Shown here in pieces: positions 44,101 through 53,107 of a DNA stretch of 64,000 nucleotides. Below the pieces are notes generated by a model. The model was not told the DNA's origin. It saw nothing but the letters and a program-made list of their open reading frames with translations, and made no database searches. How positions within the stretch are numbered: position 1 is the first letter of the stretch; the number at the start of each line of letters is the position of its first letter. Origin of the DNA: Dorea_D hominis. Lineage in GTDB: Bacteria; Bacillota; Clostridia; Lachnospirales; Lachnospiraceae. The translations under genes and the position numbers were made by a program. The stretch lies in contig NZ_JACOOY010000011.1 in NCBI RefSeq assembly GCF_014287705.1, positions 1 to 64,000 on the forward strand, given 5' to 3'.

Positions 44101-44181
44101 GCGGATGTGGCGGAATTGGCAGACGCGCCAGACTTAGGATCTGGTGTCCCCGACGTGCAGGTTCAAGTCCTGTCATCCGCA
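44101..44181 (+). tRNA. tRNA-Leu (TAG)
   Basis: Acceptor GCGGATG/CATCCGC, anticodon arm CCAGA-CTTAGGA-TCTGG, long variable arm TGTCCCCGACGT as in class II tRNAs. CCA is not encoded. Confidence 0.97.
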
Positions 44182-44213
44182 TTTGCTACATGATATAATA
44201 TCAATTACGAAGA

Positions 44214-44242
44214 AGATCATCACGAAAGTGGTGGTCTTTTTT
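44214..44242 (+). terminator. Rho-independent terminator
   Basis: AGATCATCAC pairs with GTGGTGGTCT over GAAA, then TTTTT. Confidence 0.85.
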
Positions 44243-44247
44243 GTTAT

Positions 44248-44400
44248 AGCGACGAGGAAAATGCGCCATGTGTGCATGGCGGCATTTGACGACCGCTAAT
44301 CAGCGGATAAAACTCACAAGGGGAGTTTTATCGCTGAGTATACGATGAACAGGCGAGATGGTGTACGAAGTATACAAAAGAGGGAGAGCCCGGGGTATGA
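44248..44400. other. Second structured intergenic region
   Basis: No gene is seen from 44182 to 44772. This part has hairpins: GCGCCATG/CATGGCGG near 44265, AGCGGATAAAACTC/GAGTTTTATCGCT (44303-44335), and GTATAC ... GTGTACGAAGTATAC (44338-44374). The GTACGAAGTA core and the preceding CGAT-N-GCGA-N-ATG pattern recall the region at 247-325. It lies between tRNA-Leu and a phase-variation-like promoter. Confidence 0.4.
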
Positions 44401-44660
44401 CGACAATGAAAAGTACACGCGTATATGTGGAGTATTGTTTGATTATTGTATATATAAGCACTAATGTATTTTAATACATAAATGCTACGAAATGTTGCAA
44501 AACGAAAATGGGTTACAGAGAATAATCGCGCTTGACACAGAAAACAGAATATTTATGAATCCTTGAAAGAATGTACATATTGCACAATAATGACAATCAT
44601 TATCGCTTTTATATTTATAGAAAATAATAATAAATTGATAATTATTGGTAATATTTATTA

Positions 44661-44689
44661 GATATACCGGGGGGGGGTAATGATATAAT
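44661..44689 (+). promoter_or_regulatory. Promoter with a run of nine G in the spacer
   Basis: An extended -10 box (TG-A-TATAAT, 44681-44689) drives the exported rhodanese gene. The spacer holds nine consecutive G (44669-44677), and a weak -35-like GATATA lies at 44661-44666. Slippage in the run would change the spacer length and so promoter strength. Confidence 0.55.
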
Positions 44690-44772
44690 ATTAACAATGC
44701 ATAAATCAAAGAGGCAACTATGAGAAAGGGAGCTTTAGAGAGATGTGTAAAAACTTTAGAGGAGGAAGCAAA

Positions 44773-46829
44773 ATGTTTAAGAAATCATCATTGCTCAAAA
44801 GGGTAATGGCAGTTGCTCTGGCTGTTCTCGTCTCAGTCGGAACTTTAGGCGTGTCATCTACCAGCGCGTTAGCGGCAAGCAAACTTACTGTGAAACCCGC
44901 ATCGAAAACAATTGCTGTTGGAAAAACAGTAGATCTTAAGGCGAACAAATCCGTAAATTGTCCGTAGTAAAGGGATCAAAATACGTGAAACTGACAAGCA
45001 AAAAGGCAAAGAGCGTAAAAGTGAAAGGTCTGAAGAAAGGAACTGCAGTTGTAAAAGCAAAAGCAGGTTCTCAGACGAAGAAAGTTACAATTAAAGTATT
45101 ACCGGTATTAACTGTAAAAGCATCAGCTACAACAGTAGAAGCTGGCAAGAAAGTAACTTTAAAATCTAACAACAGCGCAAAATGGTCAATTACAGCAGGA
45201 AAGGATGTTGCAAAACTCTCTTCCGCAAAATCTACAAGTGTTGTAGTTACAGGTGTGAAAGCCGGAACAGTAACTGTAAAAGCTACAGATGCTAAGACAG
45301 GTATTGTGAAATCTGTAAAGATTAAAGTTACAGCTAAAAAAGATACAACAGATCCAGTAGATCCGACACCAACACCGGATCCGGAACCGGATCAGCCGGA
45401 CGCAGATGATTTTGTGCCGGAGACAGCTACAACAGAAGAAGTTGAAGCTATGATGAATGATGCTGATGATAAGACGGAACTGGTTGATGCAAGACCGCAG
45501 GAAGCATACGCAGGATGGGCACTTCAGGGCGCTAAGAATGGCGGACATCTGAAAAATGCAGTTCTGTATTCTGCAAGATGGCTTGACTTCAGCATTTCCA
45601 GCTCAAAACGTGAGAAGAGTTTGAAAAACTACAATACAGCAATCGACTTAAATGCAGATAAGACATATATTATATATGATTATACAGATAAAAAGGATGA
45701 AGCTGTAAATGTAGCAAAATACTTCTACAAACAGGGTGTTAAGAATGTAAAAGTTTACAATGCAAAAGATATGATCGATGCAGGAACAAATGTAGAGTCT
45801 TACAAGAATTACGATCGTTTCCTTCCATCAGAGATCGTAAAAAATATTTCTGACTACAAGACAGGAAACACAGATTCATTATCTTCACTTACAAAATCAG
45901 TATTCAGCGAAGCTGATATGGATAAGATTGTTCTGATTGATGTAAGCTACGGAAACGTAAAAGAATCTTCTTACCTGACAACAGGACATGTTCCGGGCGC
46001 TGTTCATATGAATACAAATACATATGAGAGACCTCGTTCATACACACCGGAAAAACGTGAGAAATATTCCATTGAGTATAGCCTGATTCCACTGGAGGAG
46101 ATGCGTGACAGCATTTGTCCGGAATACGGAATTACAAAAGATTCTATCGTAATCGGAATGTCAAGTGATGGACGTCCGATCGCAAGACTTGGATATATGT
46201 TAAGATCTCTCGGAGTAAAATACTACGGTATGAGTGGTCTTATGAATGCATGGAACTACAACGGATATCAGCTTGACAACAAGAATGTTGTAAAACCGAC
46301 ATCTGTAGATTCTTTCGGATCAGACAAGATCGCAAGCCCGAATGAACTTGCATGGATGGATGAAGTAAAAGATATGATCAGCAAAAATGGAGAAGATGGA
46401 AACAACCACACAGCAGGAACACTTGTTGGAGGAGACAGCATCAGTTCTACATACAGCTATCACGATTTGTTAGGAAAAGTTCCTGGCTCATTCGAAGCAA
46501 ATGGAATGTACTTTGAAAATGCAGACGGAACACCGGCTATGAAAGAAGTAATCCTTGCAGGTTACGAGAAAAATGGCATCCCGACAGATAAATCCATCAT
46601 CCAGTTCTGTGGCGATGGTTGGGGAGCTGCAAGAGAAGCTTACAATGCACAGTCTGTAGATATCAACAATGTCAGAGCATGGGGCGAAGGCTGGGTTGTA
46701 TGGGCTAACCGTGGAAACTGGTTTATCGACTATGCCGGAAGAAAAGTAAAATACGACAAATATCTTGATGAAGTTGTAGATGAAAGCGGAAACATTGTAA
46801 CAGACGCTAAAAATAGGAAACCAGAATAA
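44773..46829 (+). pseudogene. Exported Ig-like (Big_2) / rhodanese-repeat protein, broken by one frameshift
   Basis: Start at ATG 44773 behind GGAGG (44761). A signal peptide (KKSSLLKRVMAVALAVLVSV, cut near SALAAS) is followed by bacterial Ig-like repeats. After 44958 the frame ends in a stop, while the same repeat continues in another frame: TG at 44959-44960 looks like a TGG (Trp) that lost one base, since the second repeat has the Trp (AKWSI) at that place. The rest (to 46829) has a second Ig-like repeat and three rhodanese domains: LVDARPQEAYAG; VLIDVSYG ... GHVPGAVHMN; and IIQFCGDGWGAAREA with a Cys. Only the last seems to keep the catalytic Cys. It may be a real pseudogene or a sequencing error. 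Confidence 0.75.
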
Positions 46830-46856
46830 GAAAAGAGCAGATAAAGGAGCGTTTTT

Positions 46857-48182
46857 ATGAAGTCAAATATAAAAGCTATCATGAAAAAAGCTGTGATTTT
46901 CGCTCTGGTTTTTGTAATGGCAATTACCTTTGATGCTGCAGATGCTTTTGCAGCATCAAAGAAACCAAAAAAGATTTATGTAACGCCAACAAAGAAGACT
47001 CTTACGGTTGGCAAAAAAGTGAAGATTAAAGTAAAAACTGTGAAACCGAAAAAAGCAAGCAAATCTGTCAAATATAAAAGCAGTAACAAGAAAATTGCAA
47101 CGGTTTCCTCAAAGGGAGTTGTAACAGCGAAAAAAGCTGGAAAGACAACCATTACTGTAACTTCCAAAAAGAACAAAAAAGCGAAAGCAAAAGTGAAAAT
47201 TACGGTAAAAGCAAAACCGAAGAAGATAACACCAAAGCCGACGCCTACACCAACACCGAAACCAACAAAACCAAAAAAAGCGATTGTTATTTATTTCGCG
47301 CGTGGTGAGAATATTGAAGATGCAGAGGAAGTTTACAACAAACTGGCATCAGGTAATCCGGAATCTGGCTATGTGAACGAAGGGCAGACACCGATCGATG
47401 CTATGACTTCTGCAAGTGTGCTGAAGGACAGCACAGGTAAGATCACCGGTAACAATGGTCTCCTGGCAGAGTGGATTGCAGGCGCATTGAATACAAAGAC
47501 TTATTCCATCCGTACAAAGAGTCTGTATCCTAAGACAAAGAAAGAGACACAGACAATTGTCCAGGATCAGGAAATGGCTATGGGTATTGCTCCCGACGTA
47601 GAAGAATGTACGGAAGACTTAAGCCAGTATGATGTTGTTTATCTTGGATTCCCGAATTGGTATGGCCAGCCGCCACGTGCCCTTTATACTTTTATGAAGG
47701 AAAACAATCTGGATGGCAAGACAATCGTACCATTCTCTTCCTGCGACCAGATTAAAGCCGGTGGTTATGGTTTTGGAGATGCAATTAATGTCCTGAAAGC
47801 TAAACTTCCAAATTCTGTTGTAATGGGAGAAGAAGACGGAAAGCTCTTAACCCGCAAAATGGTTCCGGATGCAAAAGAAGAAGTAGAAGAGTGGGTTGCA
47901 GAAGTAAGCAAAAAAGTTGAAACAGCAAAGGCAGATCCGTTAAAGACTGTTGCAGGACAGAAAGAAGCAGCAACAAAACTCCTTGGTCAAACACTTTCCA
48001 AGGAAGAAATTGCTGAAAAAGTCGGAAAGTATAATAACATGACCGTTGATGTCAATGGTTGTACACACGGCGTATCCTCGGTTAGATTTTTCTATAATGG
48101 ATTTACGATTTATTGCAGAGCAGCAAAAGATGCGAATGATAATGTAATTCAGAATCAGTATACACTCATTTCAATTGATTAA
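46857..48182 (+). CDS. Exported Ig-like / flavodoxin fusion protein
   Basis: A 441-residue secreted protein. The signal peptide (about 1-33) is followed by a Lys-rich Big_2 domain (about 37-120: KTLTVGKKVKIKVK, ATVSSKGVVTAKKAGK), a Pro/Thr linker (TPKPTPTPTPKPTKP) and a Flavodoxin_4-type domain (about 141-345) with VIYFARGENI and YLGFPNWYGQPPRALYTF. The phosphate loop differs from the usual YFSxTGNT. A C-terminal extra domain (about 370-441) contains two Cys. It would carry FMN outside the cell, next to an exported rhodanese protein with the same repeat type. Confidence 0.85.
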   Translation: MKSNIKAIMKKAVIFALVFVMAITFDAADAFAASKKPKKIYVTPTKKTLTVGKKVKIKVKTVKPKKASKSVKYKSSNKKIATVSSKGVVTAKKAGKTTITVTSKKNKKAKAKVKITVKAKPKKITPKPTPTPTPKPTKPKKAIVIYFARGENIEDAEEVYNKLASGNPESGYVNEGQTPIDAMTSASVLKDSTGKITGNNGLLAEWIAGALNTKTYSIRTKSLYPKTKKETQTIVQDQEMAMGIAPDVEECTEDLSQYDVVYLGFPNWYGQPPRALYTFMKENNLDGKTIVPFSSCDQIKAGGYGFGDAINVLKAKLPNSVVMGEEDGKLLTRKMVPDAKEEVEEWVAEVSKKVETAKADPLKTVAGQKEAATKLLGQTLSKEEIAEKVGKYNNMTVDVNGCTHGVSSVRFFYNGFTIYCRAAKDANDNVIQNQYTLISID

Positions 48183-48248
48183 CTGATAAGAAATTAAGGA
48201 TAAATAAAAGTAAATATGGAAAGGGGAGGTTTCCCCAGAACATAAAAG

Positions 48249-48301
48249 AAGCAGCTCTGTGTTATGTACCGTATCTGGTATATAATACGGAGCTGCTTTT
48301 G
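48249..48301 (+). terminator. Rho-independent terminator
   Basis: AAGCAGCTCTGTGTTAT pairs with ATAATACGGAGCTGCTT, then TTGCTTT. Confidence 0.85.
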
Positions 48302-48338
48302 CTTTATTAAATATATTCAATAACCTAACTATAACATT

Positions 48339-48369
48339 TGTAGAAAACTGTTAATAAAATTTTCTACAG
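48339..48369. repeat. Inverted repeat TGTAGAAAA/TTTTCTACA
   Basis: TGTAGAAAA and TTTTCTACA are separated by 13 A/T-rich bases. It resembles the repeat at 38900-38924. It lies between converging genes. Confidence 0.4.
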
Positions 48370-48444
48370 ATGAAAAATACAATCTTGCGTAACATGTTCT
48401 GTCAGCATAGAGGGTATTGGAATAAAGGACAGTCTTTCAATTGA

Positions 48445-49275
48445 CTATCGTATCACATATTTTCTTACAAAGCAGCTTACAACACCCAGCGCGCAGAGTG
48501 GCAGAAGAGCGGAAGCAAGTCCGCCGTAGAGTTGCAGTGCTCCTTTTAAACCCTGAAGCGGAGCGGGAGAAGCCGGGATCAGATTTTCAAAATACAGAGA
48601 CAGATATGCACCTGCATAGATGAAAATAAAAGAAAACAAGCCTTTGCCTTTATCGTAACGGTGTCCGCGTTTCCCATAAGTACTGCTTCCGAAAAGCACG
48701 ATTAAAAATGTGACTGCTTCCACGAGAAGCAGGAATAAGGCAACACCAAGATAAGCCCCCAGAATATAATTCTTCTGTGCGACCGCCGCAGCAATATTTC
48801 CGTAAGCCGGAGCGTTTTTCCAGAATGTCAGTCCCAGCATGCAGAAAATAATAGCAATGAGTACCAGAGTTCCGGCACGGAGCAGGAGATTCAACGTCTT
48901 GCGTGTTGCTTTAGCAGCGATCTTTCCACCGGTTGCTGCGCCTTTCTTCAAAGGAGACAGAAAATTTGGCAGATGAAAACCGCCCTTTTTGTGCCCGCCT
49001 TTATCAGAAGAACGTTTTTTGTCAGAATCATTGCCGGATACCTTGCCGCCGCGCTTCCGTTTCATATATTCTTCCGGCGTCTCATCGAATGAAGTAGTAT
49101 AATTTTCTTCCACATAATCGATATGCTTTGTTGTATCCAGATCGGAAAGACTGGAAAGTACATCTTTGTAATTATCGTCTGTATCAATGTTAATATCAGG
49201 AAGATCCCCTTCGTAGATCACTTCAAAATCATTGTCGAAGATATCTTTTCCCTTATTTGCAGTATTCATACTCAT
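48445..49275 (-). CDS. Membrane protein of unknown function
   Basis: A 276-residue protein with a long hydrophilic, charged N-terminal part (1-130; acidic at first, then Lys/Gly-rich) and about four hydrophobic segments in the C-terminal half (near 135-155, 170-200, 212-230, 245-268). TAGGAGGG lies 7 bases before the ATG. I do not recognise a family; the layout suggests a cytoplasmic tail attached to a membrane domain. It stands alone. Confidence 0.65.
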   Translation of the reverse strand: MSMNTANKGKDIFDNDFEVIYEGDLPDINIDTDDNYKDVLSSLSDLDTTKHIDYVEENYTTSFDETPEEYMKRKRGGKVSGNDSDKKRSSDKGGHKKGGFHLPNFLSPLKKGAATGGKIAAKATRKTLNLLLRAGTLVLIAIIFCMLGLTFWKNAPAYGNIAAAVAQKNYILGAYLGVALFLLLVEAVTFLIVLFGSSTYGKRGHRYDKGKGLFSFIFIYAGAYLSLYFENLIPASPAPLQGLKGALQLYGGLASALLPLCALGVVSCFVRKYVIR

Positions 49276-49469
49276 AAAAAATCCCTCCTAAAACGATTTA
49301 CATTTTAGTATCTATATCGAATGGATACAATAGATATCACAAAAATTTCAGGAAGACATAAGGTTTTCTTTAGATTTAGAATTGTGTATAATAGAAAACA
49401 ATCGAACTAAGGTAAATGATGTAAAATAACTATCATGAGTAATAATTGGAGATACAGGAGAGCATTGTC

Positions 49470-50141
49470 ATGAAAATAAATGGAAATAAAATAGAAGGAT
49501 TTGTATTTGATATGGACGGTCTGCTGCTTGATTCGGAGCGGATTGTGCAGAGATCGTGGGAGCTGTCCGGCAAAGAACTCGGAATAGAAGGAATGGGGCA
49601 GCAGATCTACCATACACTGGGAATGAATGCAAAAAGCCGCAGACAGTATTTTAAAAATGCGATCAGCGCAGATTTTCCTTATGAAGAATTTCAGAAACTG
49701 ACATCCAAATATTTTTATCAGATTACAGATACAGAGGGACTTCCGGTGAAAAAAGGAGCAGCAGAGTTACTGGAATATGCAAAGACGCATGACTACAAGA
49801 CCGCAGTGGCAACTTCGTCAAGCAGAAAGTATGCAGAGCGTGTACTGATGGATGCGGGACTTTATCAGTGGTTTGACGGCGGTGTATTTGGCGATATGGT
49901 AACAAAAGGAAAACCAGATCCGGAAATCTATCTCCGTGTCTGTGAGAGTATTGCACTGCGTCCGGAAAACGGACTGGCATTTGAAGATGCACCGGGCGGA
50001 ATTCGGTCGGCGGTGGCAGCAGGATTACATACCATCATGATTCCGGATCTGCTCCAGCCGGCAGAAGAGATAAAAAAGCTGATTTACCGGAAGTTTGCTG
50101 ATCTTGGGGAAGTGATTCCGTTTTTAGAGGGGAGTGTATAA
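49470..50141 (+). CDS. HAD-superfamily hydrolase, beta-phosphoglucomutase-like
   Basis: A 223-residue phosphatase or phosphomutase. Motif I FDMDGLLLDSER (residues 11-22), motif II ATSSSR near 117, motif III KGKPDPEIYLR near 147, motif IV FEDAPGGIRSA near 172. CAGGAGAG at 49455 sets the ATG at 49470. It is a second copy of the type seen at 7610 but with different surroundings. The substrate is unknown. Confidence 0.82.
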   Translation: MKINGNKIEGFVFDMDGLLLDSERIVQRSWELSGKELGIEGMGQQIYHTLGMNAKSRRQYFKNAISADFPYEEFQKLTSKYFYQITDTEGLPVKKGAAELLEYAKTHDYKTAVATSSSRKYAERVLMDAGLYQWFDGGVFGDMVTKGKPDPEIYLRVCESIALRPENGLAFEDAPGGIRSAVAAGLHTIMIPDLLQPAEEIKKLIYRKFADLGEVIPFLEGSV

Positions 50142-50229
50142 TTTTCAATCATAAAAACTCTTTGGAATTATATTTTCCAATGAGATATCATGGGAAAATT
50201 ATGCAATATGGTGTGTTTCATACATAATA

Positions 50230-50285
50230 AAAAGAAGACTGGATGTATGCTGAGGTGTTCTCAATATACAGCTGGTCTTCTTTTG
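50230..50285. terminator. Bidirectional terminator
   Basis: AAAAGAAGACTGG pairs with GCTGGTCTTCTTTT, with inner TGTAT/ATACA. It can serve both the HAD gene and the convergent rubredoxin gene. Confidence 0.8.
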
Positions 50286-50328
50286 TTATGTCCATGTTTT
50301 TTTGACAAGTTTACACGGCGTATCCGTA

Positions 50329-50490
50329 TTAGTCTTCTTTTGCGAATACTTCTTTTCCCATACCACAGATCGGGCAGAGCCAGTCGTCCGGCAGATCTTC
50401 AAAAGCTGTTCCGGGAGCGATACCGCCATCCGGATCCCCATTTTCCGGATCATAAACATAGCCGCAAGGTTGACATACATATTTTTCCAT
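50329..50490 (-). CDS. Rubredoxin
   Basis: A 53-residue iron protein with CQPCGYVYDPENGDPDGG (Cys pair, residues 6 and 9) and LPDDWLCPICGMGKE (second pair near 39 and 42), the full Fe(Cys)4 site. It carries single electrons, often to oxygen- or peroxide-detoxifying enzymes. AGGAGAAAAG before the ATG at 50490 decides the start; longer forms would add an unrelated leader. Confidence 0.95.
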   Translation of the reverse strand: MEKYVCQPCGYVYDPENGDPDGGIAPGTAFEDLPDDWLCPICGMGKEVFAKED

Positions 50491-50587
50491 CTTTTCTCCT
50501 CCGTTAGAAACCTTTCGTGTCCTTGTCCGGGATATTTTCCCAAACATCATCTTATAGTTATAGCATACATCATATCGGACAAAAATG

Positions 50588-51451
50588 CTATATCTCTTTA
50601 GACCAGCGTCCAGATGCTCCGCAAGGGAGGACAAGGCCGGTGCTGCTGACCGGAAGACCGATTTCCTGGGATTCTACATGTCCGTGCCATGGTGCAAGTT
50701 CTGTCGCGATCATATAAGTCAGAACAGCAGGTGCCAGACCGGTTGTGTAGGAATTTACAAGGAAGAACAACGGATCGGCAGAGAGTATCTTCGTACATAA
50801 TTTGATAAGCGGATGAATGGCATCCTCGATTTTCCAGATTTCTCCTTTTGGACCTCTTCCATAAGAAGGTGGATCCATGATGATCGCATCATAGTGATTG
50901 CCACGGCGGATCTCACGTTCTACAAATTTCACACAGTCATCGACAAGCCAGCGAATCGGTTTATCGGATAAACCGGAAGATGCTGCATTTTCCTTCGCCC
51001 ATGTAACCATTCCCTTGGACGCATCTACGTGTGTAACACTTGCTCCGGCTGCGGCAGCCGCAAGAGTAGCGCCTCCGGTATAGGCAAAAAGGTTCAGAAC
51101 TTTTACCGGTCGTCCGGCGTTTTTGATTTTATCGGAGAACCAGTCCCAGTTGGTTGCCTGTTCCGGGAAAAGTCCGGTATGTTTGAAGCTGAATGGTTTC
51201 AGATTAAATGTCAGCTCTTTATAATGAATCTGCCACTGTTTTGGTAAATCGAAAAATTCCCATTCGCCACCGCCTTTTTTACTGCGGTGATAATGTCCGT
51301 TCGGATGTTTCCAGCCACTGTTTGTCTTTTTGGTATCCCAGATTACCTGCGGATCCGGGCGCACAAGAAGAAAATCACCCCAGCGTTCCAGTTTTTCTCC
51401 TTTGCTGCAATCTATTACTTCATAATCTTTCCATTGATCTGCAATCCACAT
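50588..51451 (-). CDS. Class I SAM-dependent RNA methyltransferase (RlmI-like)
   Basis: A 287-residue protein. VLNLFAYTGGATLAAAAAGA near 128 is the S-adenosylmethionine loop, VDASKGMVTWAKENA near 152 follows, and MDPPSYGRGPKG near 203 is the catalytic DPPS motif. The N-terminal part, which carries a PUA domain in full RlmI, is short. The target is probably a cytosine of 23S rRNA, by family only. Confidence 0.82.
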   Translation of the reverse strand: MWIADQWKDYEVIDCSKGEKLERWGDFLLVRPDPQVIWDTKKTNSGWKHPNGHYHRSKKGGGEWEFFDLPKQWQIHYKELTFNLKPFSFKHTGLFPEQATNWDWFSDKIKNAGRPVKVLNLFAYTGGATLAAAAAGASVTHVDASKGMVTWAKENAASSGLSDKPIRWLVDDCVKFVEREIRRGNHYDAIIMDPPSYGRGPKGEIWKIEDAIHPLIKLCTKILSADPLFFLVNSYTTGLAPAVLTYMIATELAPWHGHVESQEIGLPVSSTGLVLPCGASGRWSKEI

Positions 51452-51654
51452 AATTAAAAACCTTTCTCATGATTTGTTAGCATAGTCATTCATGAAAGAT
51501 TATAGCATGGCGGAAAAGAAAAAGAAAGCCTATAGACATCTTCTATAATAATGGATATATATTAAAAAACTCTATTTGAAGCACGGGACAGGAGTTTATA
51601 TAATAGAAAGAGAAGAACAGTTGGAAAAACAGACAACTATGGGAGGAAATGATT

Positions 51655-52308
51655 ATGCTGATCGATACACATATGCATGAGATGACATATTCCAAAGACA
51701 GTTTTCTGAAACTGGATGAGATGGTACGCATTGCCAGGGCAAAAGGACTGGACGGAATCTGCATTACAGATCATGACAGCATGGGGCTTAAGGAATATGC
51801 AGCAGAATATTCCAGACGTGAGAATTTCCCGATCTTTACAGGAATTGAATTTTTCTCCCTGCAGGGCGATATAGTGGCATTTGGAATTGAAGAGTATCCG
51901 AAAGAACGGATACCTGCACAGGATTTTATTGATCTTGTCAAAGCGCAGGGCGGCGTGTGTTTTGCAGCACATCCATTTCGCAATAATAACAGAGGACTGG
52001 AAGATAATTTACGCACCGTGCACGGACTGGATGGGTTGGAAGTCTTGAATGGAAGTACGTCGCTTGAAGCATGTTATAAGGCTGCTGAATATGCAGAAGA
52101 ACTTGGACTTTTCACACTTGGTTCCAGTGACTGTCATGTACCGGAGAAAGTTGGTGTATGCGCCACTTATTTTCCGGAGAAAGTACATACAATGGAAGAA
52201 TTTCTGGAAGTGTTTAAAAAAGGAACGATGTGTCCGGCTTTTTATAAGGATGGACAATATCATATAATTACAAATAAGAAATCTATTTACCTTTCCGCAC
52301 ATCAATGA
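51655..52308 (+). CDS. PHP-domain phosphoesterase
   Basis: A 217-residue metal-dependent hydrolase. DTHMHEM (residues 4-10), TDHDSMGL near 38, GIEFFS near 63, AHPFRNN near 103 and SSDCHVPEKVG near 157 supply the metal ligands. Relatives hydrolyse 3',5'-nucleotide bisphosphates (YciV/TrpH). GGAGG (51642-51646) lies 8 bases before the ATG at 51655 and only 2 before the one at 51649, so 51655 is chosen. Confidence 0.85.
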   Translation: MLIDTHMHEMTYSKDSFLKLDEMVRIARAKGLDGICITDHDSMGLKEYAAEYSRRENFPIFTGIEFFSLQGDIVAFGIEEYPKERIPAQDFIDLVKAQGGVCFAAHPFRNNNRGLEDNLRTVHGLDGLEVLNGSTSLEACYKAAEYAEELGLFTLGSSDCHVPEKVGVCATYFPEKVHTMEEFLEVFKKGTMCPAFYKDGQYHIITNKKSIYLSAHQ

Positions 52309-52360
52309 TAGAATATATCTATATAAGATAAAAAAGGGAAGGCATGAAAGGAGAATCATT

Positions 52361-52966
52361 ATGATTACAGTTAATGCTATGGGAGATAATTGCCCGATCC
52401 CGGTTATAAAGACCAAAAAGGCAATGCAGGCGCTCACAGGCCCGGAGACGATCGAAGTTTTAGTTGACAATGAGATCGCCGTTCAGAACGTAACAAAGAT
52501 GGCTGAAAGCTCAGGCGGTGCAGTAAAGTCTGAGAAGATCGCTGACAAAGAATACAAAGTTACGATCCAGATGAACGGAGCACCTGAGACAGTAAGCGAA
52601 GGAGAGGAGACTTGTATGCCGGACGCAAGAGATAACACAGTTGTAGTAATTAATTCAGACCGCATGGGATCTGGTAACGATGAACTTGGAAAAGTATTAA
52701 TAAAAGGTTTCATCTTTGCAATAACACAGCTTGATACTTTACCTAAAACTATGTTATTCTATAACGGTGGAGCGACTCTGACCACAGAAGGTTCTGATTC
52801 ATTGGAAGATTTGAAGTCACTGGAAGCACAGGGGGTTCAGATTCTGACATGTGGAACATGCCTTGATTATTATGGATTGAAAGAAAAACTGGTGGTAGGA
52901 ACTGTAACAAATATGTACAGTATTGTTGAGACAATGGCGGGTGCTGGTAAGATCATCAGACCTTAA
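52361..52966 (+). CDS. yedF: Selenium-metabolism sulfurtransferase-like protein YedF
   Basis: A 201-residue protein. The N-terminal TusA-like domain (1-70) has DNCPIPVIKTKKAM near 10 (the CPxP motif); the C-terminal DsrE-like domain (about 88-200) has TCGTCLDYYGLKEKL near 165. YedF occurs beside selD in selenium users and is thought to handle reduced selenium or sulfur. It heads the module but is parted from selD by a terminator. Confidence 0.9.
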   Translation: MITVNAMGDNCPIPVIKTKKAMQALTGPETIEVLVDNEIAVQNVTKMAESSGGAVKSEKIADKEYKVTIQMNGAPETVSEGEETCMPDARDNTVVVINSDRMGSGNDELGKVLIKGFIFAITQLDTLPKTMLFYNGGATLTTEGSDSLEDLKSLEAQGVQILTCGTCLDYYGLKEKLVVGTVTNMYSIVETMAGAGKIIRP

Positions 52967-53003
52967 TCATTTGTCCAGACAGATTTTGTAACAGAGGTAA
53001 TAG

Positions 53004-53047
53004 AGCCGGACACTTGTGAGTCGCACAGGAAGTCCGGCTTATTTTTG
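53004..53047 (+). terminator. Rho-independent terminator
   Basis: AGCCGGAC pairs with GTCCGGCT, then TATTTTT. It lies between yedF and selD, so selD needs its own promoter or read-through. Confidence 0.8.
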
Positions 53048-53107
53048 CTATATATATAGATGTATAGCGGAAGTTACATCCAATACCAAGGAGAGGAGAA
53101 AACAAGT

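Noticed and set aside
44940..44970. Programmed frameshift in the rhodanese gene
   Set aside because: No slippery heptamer, internal ribosome site or downstream stem was seen; a lost base in TGG explains it better.
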